Source of the DNA: Rhodospirillales bacterium
GTDB taxonomy: Bacteria > Pseudomonadota > Alphaproteobacteria > Rhodospirillales_A > JACZKS01
Direction: 5' to 3'
Length of the DNA: 64,000 nucleotides
Assembly (NCBI GenBank): GCA_018648445.1
Contig: JABGRG010000003.1
Span: 1 to 64,000, forward strand
Under the pieces are notes generated by a model. It saw nothing but the letters and a program-made list of their open reading frames with translations, had not been told where the DNA came from and did not search any database. Below, in pieces: positions 10,633 to 19,925 of the stretch. How positions within the stretch are numbered: position 1 is the stretch's first letter; every line of letters starts with the position of its first letter. A program made the translations under genes and the position numbers.

Positions 10633-10834
10633 AGATTATTGCCTCTTGCTTGAGATGGATGCTGCTTGGACGTTTTTTTCGATTGAATGCCGTTTCCTGC
10701 GAACCGGGGCCGAAATGGCACAAAAAAGCCCGTGAAAAGCCCACAAAAATTCGCGGGAACATTTATCCGAATTTTTGGTTGGAGACAAGCCCGTCACCGC
10801 AATTCGATGCCAATGTATGCAAAGATTTCAAAAA

Positions 10835-11173
10835 CTACCGTTCTAGGTAAACGAATCCTTCACTCACCAACGTCGATACCGGCTTCAGCGCGTCGCCAAC
10901 GCACGGTCCGCGAACGCAATTTCCGTTTTCTATGGAGAAAAGCGCGCCGTGATTCGCGCATTGAATGTGGGTGCCTTCGGCATTCAGGAATTTTCCGGGA
11001 ATCATGTCCAGCGGTGCGCCCACATGCGGGCATGAATTGACATAGACGAAAACGCGCTTCCCTGCGCGAACGGCCAGCAACGCAGAAGGCTTTCCGTCGA
11101 TATCGGCGGTAAAACGTTGCGAGCCCCCGTCTTCGATATCGGTGAGGCGGCACAAGGCCGTCATATCCGTCAT
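10835..11173 (-). CDS. Rieske-type [2Fe-2S] ferredoxin
   Basis: A 112-residue stand-alone Rieske protein. The two cluster-binding boxes are CPHVGAP (about residue 48) and CANHGALF (about residue 73), giving the Cys-X-His and Cys-X2-His ligands. Such proteins carry electrons to oxygenases or act in unknown redox steps; none is adjacent. Its ATG overlaps the stop of the upstream gene by four bases, so it is the last member of the gpsA/YciI/EVE operon. Confidence 0.88.
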   Translation of the reverse strand: MTDMTALCRLTDIEDGGSQRFTADIDGKPSALLAVRAGKRVFVYVNSCPHVGAPLDMIPGKFLNAEGTHIQCANHGALFSIENGNCVRGPCVGDALKPVSTLVSEGFVYLER

Positions 11174-11670
11174 TCTTCCGGCTCAAGCCCGAGTGGAATC
11201 ATCGACCATTCCTCCCACACCCTGGCTTCGAACGGTTTGCCGATGCGCTCCTGACCTTCGTCCAGCGCTTCCTCGGCGTGGGGAAAACCGCGTTTCAACT
11301 CGCCCCACAATTCGCGGCCCAAAGGCCGCAGTTCGGCCACGTTCAGACAGCGCAGGGAATAGGACCAGATCATGGCTCCGGTGGCGTCTGCCGCCTGCCG
11401 CATTTTCGTGAACTGGCGGGCAGCCTCGTTGATGCGCATCTGCATGACGCCCAGATCATTAGCCGATGGCAGGGTATCTGTCTGAAATATGCGTTCGGGA
11501 ATGACGCCGTGGATCTCCATGTTGATGCGGATAACGGCGGCGATGCCGACGATGACACCCATATCCCGATCGGCGGTCCGGCGAAGGCCTTCGATAAATC
11601 GCCGGACCTCTTTCTCGGCACTTTTTTTCGCGGGGCCCTGCATCGCGCCCAACAGCCAGTTTCCAATCAT
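11170..11670 (-). CDS. Conserved hypothetical protein, helical
   Basis: A 166-residue, mainly helical, soluble protein that I do not assign to a named family. It starts MIGNWLLGAMQGPAKKSAEK and has a hydrophobic stretch MGVIVGIAAVIRINMEI that is short for a membrane helix. Its ATG overlaps the EVE gene stop (ATGA), and its own stop overlaps the Rieske start, so all three are translationally coupled. Expression with these genes is the only functional hint. Confidence 0.75.
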   Translation of the reverse strand: MIGNWLLGAMQGPAKKSAEKEVRRFIEGLRRTADRDMGVIVGIAAVIRINMEIHGVIPERIFQTDTLPSANDLGVMQMRINEAARQFTKMRQAADATGAMIWSYSLRCLNVAELRPLGRELWGELKRGFPHAEEALDEGQERIGKPFEARVWEEWSMIPLGLEPEE

Positions 11671-12080
11671 CCCTTAAATCCGCCCATGGCGCATAAAACT
11701 TCCCAGGCTTCGTCGTCGATGGGTGTGACGGACAGCCGCGATTGACGAATCAGGGCCAGATGATCCAGCCTGCCGTCGGCTTTGATGTCGGCCAGCGATA
11801 CCGGGCTGGGAAACGCGCTCAGGGCCTTGAAATCGACCATGCCGAAACGCCCCGACGCATCCGTCGGATCGAGGTAGTAATCCGAGGCCACTTCAACCAC
11901 GCCGACGATGCGTTTTTCGTTGACGGAATGATAGAAGAAGGCCCGATCACCCAAATGCATGGCCTTCATGTTGTTGCAGGCCTGATGGTTGCGTACGCCG
12001 TCCCATTCGGCGACGCCCGCTTTCACGTGATCGTCCCACGACCAGCAACCGGGTTCGGATTTCACCAGCCAATAGGCCAT
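11667..12080 (-). CDS. EVE-domain protein (ThyN1-like)
   Basis: A 137-residue EVE/PUA-fold protein, a family that recognises modified bases in nucleic acids. It begins MAYWLVKSEPGCWSWDD and contains WDGVRNHQACNNMKAM and FFYHSVNEKRIVG, the standard blocks. An in-frame ATG 12 bases upstream (MEDD) exists, but family members begin at the chosen site. The neighbours YciI and gpsA are its usual alphaproteobacterial partners. The ligand is unknown. Confidence 0.9.
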   Translation of the reverse strand: MAYWLVKSEPGCWSWDDHVKAGVAEWDGVRNHQACNNMKAMHLGDRAFFYHSVNEKRIVGVVEVASDYYLDPTDASGRFGMVDFKALSAFPSPVSLADIKADGRLDHLALIRQSRLSVTPIDDEAWEVLCAMGGFKG

Positions 12081-12092
12081 GTCGTCCTCCAC

Positions 12093-12371
12093 TTACGGCA
12101 ATACTTTTTTCCAGGGCCGGATCGAGACGCTCTCAAACAGGCCCGCCTTATTGTAGGGATCGTTGTCGGCGAAGTTCTGCGCGTCGGCGGCGGATGCGAA
12201 TTCCATAATAATAACGCTGCCGTTCATTCCCTCGCCGTCCTCGGTCAGGGTCGGCCCGGCGGCGAACATATCATCCATAGAGCCGCGCAGGTATTCCACA
12301 TGTGCGGGCCGGTTGGCGGCACGAACCTCGAAATGATCCGCCTTGTCGACACAGGAAATCACATAAAGCAT
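12093..12371 (-). CDS. YciI-family protein
   Basis: A 92-residue dimeric alpha/beta-barrel protein of the YCII family, with FEVRAANRPAHVEYL holding the conserved His and ASAADAQNFADNDPYNKAGLF the family signature. Some relatives have weak dehalogenase-like or hydrolytic activity; the role is unsettled. Start chosen at MLYVISCVDK because GGAAG lies seven bases before it. An earlier ATG overlapping the gpsA stop (MKGRRK) is the alternative. Confidence 0.88.
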   Translation of the reverse strand: MLYVISCVDKADHFEVRAANRPAHVEYLRGSMDDMFAAGPTLTEDGEGMNGSVIIMEFASAADAQNFADNDPYNKAGLFESVSIRPWKKVLP

Positions 12372-12385
12372 TTTTCGTCTTCCTT

Positions 12386-13375
12386 TCATTCGGAAATAAA
12401 TGATTCGGCCCGCAACGGCCGGGCCAGCAAAGCGGCAATGGTTTCGCCGATATCGGCGCCCGCGTTCAAGATGCTATTGACGGCATGGGCGATGGGCATT
12501 TCGACGCCGACCCTATGCGCGAGCGCGATTACGGATGACGCCGTGAACACACCCTCGGCCACCGAGTTGCGCGCGCCCAAAACGGCACCAAGGGATTCGC
12601 CCTTGCCCAGCGCCACGCCCAGCGAGAAATTGCGCGACTGCATGGCGTTGCAGGTCAGCGTAATGTCGCCCAGACCGCATAGCCCCAAAAAGGTTTCCGC
12701 CTTCGCCCCCTTGGCCATGCCGAGGCGAACGATTTCGGCCAGTCCGCGCGTAATCAGCGCGGCGCGCGCATTGTCGCCTAGCCCGCGCCCCTCGACGATT
12801 CCGCAGGCGATGGCCAGCACGTTCTTGACCGCGCCGCCGATTTGCGCACCGATCATGTCGCTCGATTGATAAATCCTGAACTCGGGTGTTCGCAGGGCTT
12901 CCGACAAAGCCTCGCCAAGATCTTGATCCGCGCACGCCAGGGTGAGCGCGGCGGGCAGCCTGCGGGCGACCTCGGAGGCAAAGGTGGGGCCGGTGAGGAT
13001 GGCGATGGGCGCGCCCGGAAGCGCTTCGGCTACGACCTCGCTCATCAACGCCCCCGATTGCTGTTCAATCCCCTTGGCGCAAATCATGACCGGCGCCGTC
13101 GCCTCGAAGCCAGTACAGACTTCGCGAAGCCGCTGCGCCGGAGCCGCCAGCAAAATAGCGTCGGCGTCGGTCGCCTTGGATATGCCGCCGACGGCCCGAA
13201 TCGCCGGATCAAGCGGCACGCCCGGAAGATAGGCGGTATTTTCGTGGCTCTCGTTAATGGAACGGATGACTTCGGGTTCATAGGCCCAAAGAACGACCTC
13301 GCGCCCGGCCCGGCTGGCGGCGGCGGCCAACGCGGTTCCCCAGGCTCCCGCTCCGATGACGCCGATTCGCCTCAT
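12386..13375 (-). CDS. gpsA: Glycerol-3-phosphate dehydrogenase [NAD(P)+]
   Basis: Makes sn-glycerol-3-phosphate from dihydroxyacetone phosphate for phospholipid synthesis. The N-terminal Rossmann motif is GVIGAGAWGTALA. The family blocks ILTGPTFASEVA and GAVKNVLAIACGIVEG, with the catalytic Lys, are present, as is NDNARAALITRGLAEI-like sequence (here LGDNARAALITRG). At 329 residues it is normal length. It lies four bases downstream of the creatininase-family stop and upstream of YciI. Confidence 0.96.
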   Translation of the reverse strand: MRRIGVIGAGAWGTALAAAASRAGREVVLWAYEPEVIRSINESHENTAYLPGVPLDPAIRAVGGISKATDADAILLAAPAQRLREVCTGFEATAPVMICAKGIEQQSGALMSEVVAEALPGAPIAILTGPTFASEVARRLPAALTLACADQDLGEALSEALRTPEFRIYQSSDMIGAQIGGAVKNVLAIACGIVEGRGLGDNARAALITRGLAEIVRLGMAKGAKAETFLGLCGLGDITLTCNAMQSRNFSLGVALGKGESLGAVLGARNSVAEGVFTASSVIALAHRVGVEMPIAHAVNSILNAGADIGETIAALLARPLRAESFISE

Positions 13376-13379
13376 TTCC

Positions 13380-14126
13380 TCAGGCCTCCGTCAGAAACGC
13401 GCGGTAACTGTCGACGATGGCTTCAACAGATTTTGCATACAGCCGTTCGCCTTTTTCCGGGCTCGCCAGGGCCGAGTTGGACCCGATTCGCCCGTCGGGA
13501 AAGCGTTCCCGGAACGTGTCCGCGCCGAAGAAGGAGCCGCGTGGCGCCACCTCGGGGTCCAGCACGCCTTCACGGATGTTGGCCGCGTCGGCAAACTGGG
13601 CCACGGCGACTTCGGAAGCCGCCGCATGTGAACCGTCCGCCGCGCCGAACATTTCGCGCCCCATGGCGGGCAGCGGATCAAACTGCCACCAGTTGATCGC
13701 CTTGCACCGAACGTCCGGCGTGTCGGCGGCGCTGGGTTCGCGCACCTCGCCGTACACTTCCGAAAACGCGGCCTGCAGCGAGGCCAGATTTCCGCCGTGT
13801 CCGTTGACGAACAGGAACCTCCGGAAGCCGTGCGCCGCCAGCGATATCACGTAATCGCGCACCACCAAGACCAGGGTCGAGGGCTTCAGCGTCATGGAAC
13901 CGGGAAAACGCATGTGGTGCTCGGACATGCCGACGCCGATGGTCGGTCCGACCATGGCCCCGGCGGCCTCGCCCACGCCCTTTGCAATCACTTCGGCGCA
14001 AATGCTGTCGGTGCCGATCATGCCGACGGGACCATGCTGTTCGGTCGATCCGATGGGCATGACGATGCCGTTCGAACCCTGCAAATATGCTTCAACTTCG
14101 GCCCAGGTGCTTTGGTGCAGCAGCAA
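13380..14126 (-). CDS. Creatininase-family amidohydrolase
   Basis: A 248-residue metal-dependent amidohydrolase of the creatininase family. Metal ligands are visible in MPIGSTEQHGPVG, the Asp of GTDSICAE, and FVNGHGGNLASL. Family members hydrolyse creatinine, formamides in folate/riboflavin-type pathways, or mycofactocin precursors; no such genes are near, so the substrate is open. It sits between tsaD and gpsA on the same strand. Confidence 0.85.
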   Translation of the reverse strand: MLLHQSTWAEVEAYLQGSNGIVMPIGSTEQHGPVGMIGTDSICAEVIAKGVGEAAGAMVGPTIGVGMSEHHMRFPGSMTLKPSTLVLVVRDYVISLAAHGFRRFLFVNGHGGNLASLQAAFSEVYGEVREPSAADTPDVRCKAINWWQFDPLPAMGREMFGAADGSHAAASEVAVAQFADAANIREGVLDPEVAPRGSFFGADTFRERFPDGRIGSNSALASPEKGERLYAKSVEAIVDSYRAFLTEA

Positions 14127-14150
14127 TGCTTTTCCTCCTTTAAGTTAACT

Positions 14151-15209
14151 TTATGCTTTGACGCCCGCGCCGGCGGCCGTCGGCGCATCCGGGTCCAGCG
14201 GCCAGCGGGGCCGGGGTTTGAAGTCCAACCCGTCGGTCAACCCCTCGCGCAGGCGTTCCAGTCCGGCCCAGGCGATCATGGTTCCGTTGTCGGTGCATAG
14301 CCTTTGCGGCGGCGCAACCAGTTCCATGCCTTGGTCATTGGCAAGCGCGCTGAGTTCGCCCCGCAAGTAGGTGTTGGCCGCCACGCCACCGGCCACCACC
14401 AGCGCCGTGATTTCAGGGTGGCTCTCGCGGACCATGCGGATGGCGCGGGCGCAACGGTCCCGCAGAACATCTCCCGCCGCCGCCTGGAACGACGCGCAAA
14501 GATCGGCGACATCGGTCTCTCGCAACGGACCCTCGGGCAGGGCCAGAATTGTTTGGCGCACCGCCGTTTTTAGCCCGGAAAACGAAAAATGACAGCCGGG
14601 GCGGCCGCGCAGCGGGCGCGGCAGGGCGAATCGTTGCGCGTCTCCCGTGGCCGCCGCTTGTTCGACGGCGGGACCGCCCGGATAACCGAGCCCCAGCATC
14701 TTGGCCGTTTTGTCGAAGGCTTCGCCCAGCGAATCGTCGATGGTGGTGCCCAGGCGCTTGTATTGGCCCACCGCTTCAACCACCAAAAGCTGGCAATGGC
14801 CGCCGGAAACCAGCAGCAGAAGATAGGGAAATTCAACGCCGTCGGTAACCCGCGCACTCAGCGCATGTCCTTCCAGATGATTGACCGCCATGAACGGAAG
14901 GTCATGCACGGCGGCAATCGCCTTGGCTGTCATGATGCCGACCATGACCCCGCCGATCAGTCCCGGACCGGCGGTGGCGGCCACACCGTCAAGCTGGCTG
15001 AACTCAAGACCGGCGCCCTGCATGGCCCGCCTGACCTGATCGTCGGCATTTTCAAGGTGCGCGCGCGCCGCAATTTCCGGAACGACGCCGCCATACGGCC
15101 GGTGCGCATCGGTTTGCGAAAGAAGGGATTCGGCCAGAATTTCGCGCTTGTCGTTCACCAGCGCGGCCGCCGTCTCATCGCAACTGCTCTCGATGCCGAG
15201 AACGATCAT
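14151..15209 (-). CDS. tsaD: tRNA N6-adenosine threonylcarbamoyltransferase
   Basis: Transfers threonylcarbamoyl to A37 of ANN-decoding tRNAs, working with TsaB and TsaE; tsaE lies at 61939-62409 in this window. It starts [20 protein letters not shown], and the metal-binding [11 protein letters not shown] lies near residue 111. The ATP-site features [12 protein letters not shown] and [13 protein letters not shown] are present. Length is 352 residues. It is divergent from hemC across about 83 bases, the common alphaproteobacterial arrangement. Confidence 0.97.
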   Translation of the reverse strand: MIVLGIESSCDETAAALVNDKREILAESLLSQTDAHRPYGGVVPEIAARAHLENADDQVRRAMQGAGLEFSQLDGVAATAGPGLIGGVMVGIMTAKAIAAVHDLPFMAVNHLEGHALSARVTDGVEFPYLLLLVSGGHCQLLVVEAVGQYKRLGTTIDDSLGEAFDKTAKMLGLGYPGGPAVEQAAATGDAQRFALPRPLRGRPGCHFSFSGLKTAVRQTILALPEGPLRETDVADLCASFQAAAGDVLRDRCARAIRMVRESHPEITALVVAGGVAANTYLRGELSALANDQGMELVAPPQRLCTDNGTMIAWAGLERLREGLTDGLDFKPRPRWPLDPDAPTAAGAGVKA

Positions 15210-15292
15210 AAAAAAACCCTCTTGTCGAATCGGTTGGGGACTTTACTCTGTCAGTTCAGTTCAAACCACCGTTCCGAACAATTGCATCAAAT

Positions 15293-16228
15293 ATGGCCAT
15301 TCATCCAGTCGTTCGCATAGGCACCCGGGGCAGTCCTCTGGCGCTGGCTCAAACCCACGAAACCCGGGATCGCCTGATCGCCGCCGATCCGGCGCTGGCG
15401 GCCACGGGTGCGGTCGAGGTCGTCGTCATCAAGACGACCGGTGACAAGGTTCAGGATCGGGCCCTGTCCGAGATTGGCGGCAAGGGCCTCTTCACCAAGG
15501 AAATCGACGAGGCCATGCTGGATGGCCGCATCGATCTGGCGGTTCATTCGGTCAAGGACGTCCCCACATGGTTGCCGGACGGCATCGAACTGGCTTGTAT
15601 TCTGCCGCGTGAAGATCCCCGCGATGTGTTTCTCAGCCGCAAGGCTGCCGCGATTGGCGATCTGGCGCCGGGAAGCGTCGTCGGAACGGCGTCGTTGCGC
15701 CGTCAGGCGCAAGTCCTGAATATGCGCCCCGACCTCAAGGTTCAGGTTTTTCGCGGCAACGTTCAAACCCGCCTGCGCAAGCTGGACGAAGGCGAAGTCG
15801 ACGCCACCTTGCTGGCGCTGGCCGGATTGAAGCGGCTTGGGGTGGCGGATATGGCCACGTCGATCATCGAAACGAAAGAAGTTCTTCCCGCCGTGGGGCA
15901 AGGGGCCGTCGGCATTACCTGCCGGACGGACGATGCCGCGTTGCACGAACTGCTGGCCAAAATTCATCACGCGGGCACGGCTGCCTGCGTTGCCGCCGAA
16001 CGCGCACTTCTTGAAGAACTTGACGGATCGTGCCGAACCCCCATCGCTGCGCTTGCCACCGTAACCGATGACGGTGTTCTGGTGCTGGACGGATTGCTGG
16101 CCCGGCCCGACGGAAGTACGGTGCTGAAGGCCCGCAGGGAAGGTAAGCCCGGCGAGGCCGCGCAAATGGGACACGAGGCGGGGCGTGAATTGGCGCAACG
16201 CGCCGGTCCAGGGTTCATTGATTGGTGA
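15293..16228 (+). CDS. hemC: Hydroxymethylbilane synthase (porphobilinogen deaminase)
   Basis: Polymerises four porphobilinogens into hydroxymethylbilane in haem synthesis. Visible features are RIGTRGSPLALAQ, the Arg-rich VVGTASLRRQAQVL substrate region, and the dipyrromethane-cofactor Cys in LEELDGSCRTPIAA. At 311 residues it is complete. It overlaps no gene; hemD begins 11 bases after its stop. Confidence 0.97.
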   Translation: MAIHPVVRIGTRGSPLALAQTHETRDRLIAADPALAATGAVEVVVIKTTGDKVQDRALSEIGGKGLFTKEIDEAMLDGRIDLAVHSVKDVPTWLPDGIELACILPREDPRDVFLSRKAAAIGDLAPGSVVGTASLRRQAQVLNMRPDLKVQVFRGNVQTRLRKLDEGEVDATLLALAGLKRLGVADMATSIIETKEVLPAVGQGAVGITCRTDDAALHELLAKIHHAGTAACVAAERALLEELDGSCRTPIAALATVTDDGVLVLDGLLARPDGSTVLKARREGKPGEAAQMGHEAGRELAQRAGPGFIDW

Positions 16229-16239
16229 GGACGAGACCC

Positions 16240-18216
16240 ATGCATGTTCTCGTAACCCGGCCGGTTCGGGATGCTGAATCCCTCATAGCCCTTCTCGGCG
16301 AACGCGGTGTTGAAGCCACGGCTGAACCCCTGATTTCCATAGAAATAAAGGAAAAGGCCAAGCTGAAACTTGCCGGCGTTCAGGCGCTGCTGGCGACCAG
16401 CGCCAACGGAATTCGCGCCTTCGCGGCGCTCGAGGAAACACGTAGCCTTATGGTTTATGCCGTCGGCGATGCCACGGCGCGGGCCGCCGCCGTTGCCGGG
16501 TTTGAGCGGATCGAAAGCGCTGCGGGCGATGTGGAGACGCTGGCCGAACTGGTGGGCGCTCGCGCCAATCCAAAGGCCGGAGCGCTTATGCATATTGCCG
16601 GAACGAAGCTATCCGGAGACCTGGGAAAGGCGCTCAAGGAAAAAGGGTTTACCTACCGCCGTTCGGTTTTGTATGAAGCCACCGCCGCCGCAGGTTTCAC
16701 GCAAGAAACGGTTGACGCCATACGCCAGGGCCGGTTTGACGGGGTTCTCTTTTTCTCTCCCCGCACCGCTGGAACTTTTGTTACTCTGGTGCGTAAATCG
16801 CGATTGGTGCGGGCTTGCCGCGGATTGAGCGCCTATTGTCTTAGCGACGCCGTTGCTAAGCGCGTGGGCGTCATATCGTGGGGTGATGTTCGTATTGCCG
16901 AGCGCCCCGATCAGGATGCACTTCTGGCCCTGTTCGGCGCGAAAACAGATGGATTCTTGAGCGAAATGTCCGATTCCCCCCCGAAGAAGGCCGATAAAGC
17001 CGAAAAAGCAATAAAGGCCGAAATCATCGACCGGCCGACGCCGGTCGCGGAAAACGCGGAAGAATCCGCAGACCCAAATCCCGTCGATGATAATTCCGTT
17101 GATGTCGGTCCGGCGCGAACCCTCAGTCGGCGCAGCGTTGTTCCGGCGATCATTCTCTGGTCGTCGCTGCTGGTTGCCGTACTGGGCGGCGCGATCTACG
17201 CGGCGCAACCGTTCTGGGCGCCCTATGCCGACGCTTATATCCAGGCATTGCAAAAGGACCCGTTCCAGGACCCGCGCATGAGCAGTCTTTCCGATCGCCT
17301 CGCTACACTCGAAACCATCGCCGAGGAGAACAAGAAGTCTAAAGACGCGTTAACGGAACTGGAAGGCCGCCGGGCCGAGATAAGTGACCGGGTGGGCGCA
17401 TTGGTGGCCCGCGTCGGTGACCTTGAAGGGTCGCTGGCCGCCGTCAAAAACATGGTTGAAGCGACGACGTTGCCGCTGGAAGCGAACGACGCGCGTAAAT
17501 CTCTCGACGAGTTGCAGATGCGGATCGCGCGGCTGGAAAATTCGGGAACGGTCTCCGATCTGGAGGCCGATGTCGAAAAAATCGGCGTCGAAAGCGACCG
17601 CATTTCGGCTTCGGTCGAGGACATCACCAGCCGCATCCACGGTCTCGAACAGGCCGGCGAGATGGCTGTGGGCGCCAGCGCCGAGGCGCGTGGAACCATC
17701 CTCGCGGCGGAACGGCTTCGCGAAGTCCTGCGGACGGCAGCCCCGTTCTCGGACGAACTTGGGGCTTTTCGGGATGTGGTGAGCGCTGATCAGGCCGATC
17801 TTGCCAAGGTCGCCGACGATCTGGCGCCGTTCGCCACTTCCGGAATTCCACCGCTGGCAACCCTGCGCGAGCGATTCGGCGCGGTCGCCCGAACGATCGT
17901 CGCTTCCGATCTGCGTATGGAAGGCGACGGATGGATGGCGACACTCGTTAATCGGATTTCTTCGCTCGTCAGCGTTCGGCGCACCGGCACCGATGTTGGC
18001 GAAAACAGCGTTGATGGCGCCGTGGCCAGGGCTGAACGCGCCGTTGGGGAAGGTGATCTGATGGGCGCGGTAACGGCGCTTCAGGCGCTGGAAGGTGCGG
18101 CTGCCGAGGCGGCGGCCCCGTGGCTGGCCGACGCCCGCGCCCGTACCATCGCCGAGGGCGCCATGGTGGTCTTGCATGTTAATGCGGTGTCTTTGATGTC
18201 TCCGGTCGGAAAGTGA
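16240..18216 (+). CDS. hemD: Uroporphyrinogen-III synthase fused to mitofilin-like membrane domain
   Basis: A 658-residue fusion. Residues 1 to about 240 are HemD, which closes hydroxymethylbilane to uroporphyrinogen III (MHVLVTRPVRDAESLIA; LFFSPRTAGTFVTLV). A charged Lys/Glu/Pro-rich linker follows. A single transmembrane helix is at about 300-321 (VVPAIILWSSLLVAVLGG), then a long coiled coil and a C-terminal mitofilin/COG4223-like domain ending near LADARARTIAEGAMVVLHVN. In most relatives I know the two are separate genes. An internal ATG at 16966 (MSDSPPKK) sits exactly at the junction and could be a second start. ATG 16240 is chosen with GAGGACGAG upstream. Confidence 0.88.
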   Translation: MHVLVTRPVRDAESLIALLGERGVEATAEPLISIEIKEKAKLKLAGVQALLATSANGIRAFAALEETRSLMVYAVGDATARAAAVAGFERIESAAGDVETLAELVGARANPKAGALMHIAGTKLSGDLGKALKEKGFTYRRSVLYEATAAAGFTQETVDAIRQGRFDGVLFFSPRTAGTFVTLVRKSRLVRACRGLSAYCLSDAVAKRVGVISWGDVRIAERPDQDALLALFGAKTDGFLSEMSDSPPKKADKAEKAIKAEIIDRPTPVAENAEESADPNPVDDNSVDVGPARTLSRRSVVPAIILWSSLLVAVLGGAIYAAQPFWAPYADAYIQALQKDPFQDPRMSSLSDRLATLETIAEENKKSKDALTELEGRRAEISDRVGALVARVGDLEGSLAAVKNMVEATTLPLEANDARKSLDELQMRIARLENSGTVSDLEADVEKIGVESDRISASVEDITSRIHGLEQAGEMAVGASAEARGTILAAERLREVLRTAAPFSDELGAFRDVVSADQADLAKVADDLAPFATSGIPPLATLRERFGAVARTIVASDLRMEGDGWMATLVNRISSLVSVRRTGTDVGENSVDGAVARAERAVGEGDLMGAVTALQALEGAAAEAAAPWLADARARTIAEGAMVVLHVNAVSLMSPVGK

Positions 18217-18221
18217 CGGCG

Positions 18222-19625
18222 ATGTTGCGAACACTCGGATTTGTCATCGTTCTTGCCGTTCTTGCGTTCGGCGCCGTGTGGTTTGCCGACAGCCCCGGCG
18301 AAGTCAGCCTGGAATGGCGGGGCTGGCGGGTGGATACATCCTTTGCGATTTTGTTTGCGGTGATCGCCGTGTTCGCCGTCGTGGTGGCGCTGGTCTACCG
18401 GTTGTGGCTGTTTGTGCGTAACGCGCCCGGACGGGTGTCGGGGGCGCGCCGCGAATCGCGTCGCCGCCGCGGATATCTGGCCCTGACCCGGGGCATGGTG
18501 GCGGTTGCCGCCGGCGACGCAGGCGAAGCCAACAAGCAGGTGCGCCGCGCCGACGGGCTCTTGAGCGATCCGCCCATCACCATGCTTCTTTCGGCGCAGG
18601 CGTCGCAGCTTTCGGGCGATGAGGCGGCCGCCGAGAAGTTTTTCTCGGCCATGCTGACACGGCCGGAAACCGAATTTCTCGGGATTCGCGGTCTTTTGAC
18701 GCAGGCATTGAAAGGAAACCGGCATAAAAAGGCGCGGGAACTGGCCGAAAGGGCCTCTCGTCTGCAGCCGAAAAGCGACTGGGTGGCATCCAATCTGCTT
18801 GATCTGCAGGTGCGCGGCTCGGCCTGGAGCGAGGCCCGCGCAACCCTGGATCGTTCGGTAAGGAACAAACTGGTGAGCGCCGATGACGCCAACCATCGGT
18901 TGGCGGTGCTGGATTATTTGCTGGGTCTCGAGGCGCTGGAGCGCGGTGAAGCCGCCGACGCCCTGAAAGTTCTGAAAAAGTCGTGTGATCGCGAGCCGGG
19001 GTTCGTTCCGGCGGCGGTCCGGCTGGCCGGACTTATGGTCGACCGGGGCCGCGCCGCCCGTGCCGTGACGCTTCTCGAGCGGACGTGGGCGCACAATCCG
19101 CATCCCGATGTCGCCGCCGCCTACCGGACCGCGCGCGGCGTCGACGATCCGCTGGAATTGGTCAAGACGGCTGAACGTCTGGCCAAATCCAATGCCGACC
19201 ACCGGGAAAGCCATTTGACGGTCGCAAGGGCCGCGCTGGAAGCATCGCTGTGGGGCGAGGCCCGCCGTCACCTGGAAAATGCGTCCGGTCAGGATCCGTC
19301 GGCGCGGGTATGCCGTCTGATGGCGGAACTGGAGGAATCGGAACACGCCAACGCGCAAGCCGCCCGCGAATGGCTGGTTCGTGCGTCGAAGGCCGATCCC
19401 GATCCCGCTTGGGTATGCGCCGATTGCGGAAACGCCGTGGACGTGTGGACGGCGCTGTGCGCCAATTGTGACGGGTTCGCCCGTTTCTCCTGGCAAACGC
19501 CGCCGCACGTGGTGCGCCTGATCGAAGGGGACCAGGCCGCGGCCCAAGCCACGGCCCAGGCCCTTTCGGCGCCGGACGCGCCGTCCGACACGGAAGTGAC
19601 CGCCGCGCCCGCTTCCGGGCGTTGA
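18222..19625 (+). CDS. HemY-type membrane protein with TPR repeats
   Basis: A 467-residue inner-membrane protein with the HemY N-terminal domain: two helices (about 4-20 and 40-65) around the conserved SLEWRGWRVDT. Helical TPR-like repeats follow. Near the C-terminus is a zinc-ribbon pattern, CADCGN then CANCDGF, seen in alphaproteobacterial HemY proteins. It is not the protoporphyrinogen oxidase also called HemY. It follows hemD by six bases; a GTG nine bases upstream is an alternative start. Its role in haem synthesis is inferred from position. Confidence 0.9.
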   Translation: MLRTLGFVIVLAVLAFGAVWFADSPGEVSLEWRGWRVDTSFAILFAVIAVFAVVVALVYRLWLFVRNAPGRVSGARRESRRRRGYLALTRGMVAVAAGDAGEANKQVRRADGLLSDPPITMLLSAQASQLSGDEAAAEKFFSAMLTRPETEFLGIRGLLTQALKGNRHKKARELAERASRLQPKSDWVASNLLDLQVRGSAWSEARATLDRSVRNKLVSADDANHRLAVLDYLLGLEALERGEAADALKVLKKSCDREPGFVPAAVRLAGLMVDRGRAARAVTLLERTWAHNPHPDVAAAYRTARGVDDPLELVKTAERLAKSNADHRESHLTVARAALEASLWGEARRHLENASGQDPSARVCRLMAELEESEHANAQAAREWLVRASKADPDPAWVCADCGNAVDVWTALCANCDGFARFSWQTPPHVVRLIEGDQAAAQATAQALSAPDAPSDTEVTAAPASGR

Positions 19626-19670
19626 CGGCTGCGGTTTTGCGCTATATTAAAGGCCGTCGATTTTCTATGT

Positions 19671-19746
19671 GCCGCCTTAGCTCAGTTGGTAGAGCACAGC
19701 ATTCGTAATGCTGGGGTCGTAAGTTCGAGTCTTACAGGCGGCACCA
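19671..19746 (+). tRNA. tRNA-Thr (anticodon CGT)
   Basis: A complete cloverleaf with encoded CCA. Acceptor arms gccgcct and aggcggc pair, the D-arm is agctcagttggtagagc, and the anticodon arm cagca-ttCGTaa-tgctg puts CGT in the loop, reading ACG. The T-arm has the standard gttcgag loop. It faces tRNA-Arg. Confidence 0.96.
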
Positions 19747-19807
19747 CCCTTCCCCATTCGCATATATATTTGCGCCGCGCCGCGCCGATCCCTGTTGATC
19801 GGGCACA

Positions 19808-19833
19808 AAAAAAGCCGCTGTTGCGGCCTTTCG
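19808..19833. terminator. Hairpin between convergent tRNA genes
   Basis: Five-base arms gccgc (19814-19818) and gcggc (19823-19827) with a tgtt loop, flanked by a run of A on one side and ttt on the other. It lies between convergent tRNAs, so it may terminate both. Confidence 0.55.
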
Positions 19834-19848
19834 TGTGTATCGGATCAA

Positions 19849-19925
19849 TGGCGCGCCCAGGAGGACTCGAACCCCCAACCTCCTGATCCGTAGTCAGACG
19901 CTCTATCCAATTGAGCTATGGGCGC
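19849..19925 (-). tRNA. tRNA-Arg (anticodon ACG)
   Basis: On the minus strand the acceptor gcgccca pairs with tgggcgc, followed by G and an encoded CCA. The anticodon loop ctACGga reads CGU-type codons after A-to-I editing. The T-loop gttcgag is standard. It is convergent with tRNA-Thr. Confidence 0.96.

Noticed and set aside
18081..19547. Long antisense frame (488 codons) opposite the HemY-type gene
   Set aside because: Low-complexity Arg/Gly/Pro-rich composition typical of antisense frames in GC-rich DNA; the plus-strand gene is well supported.
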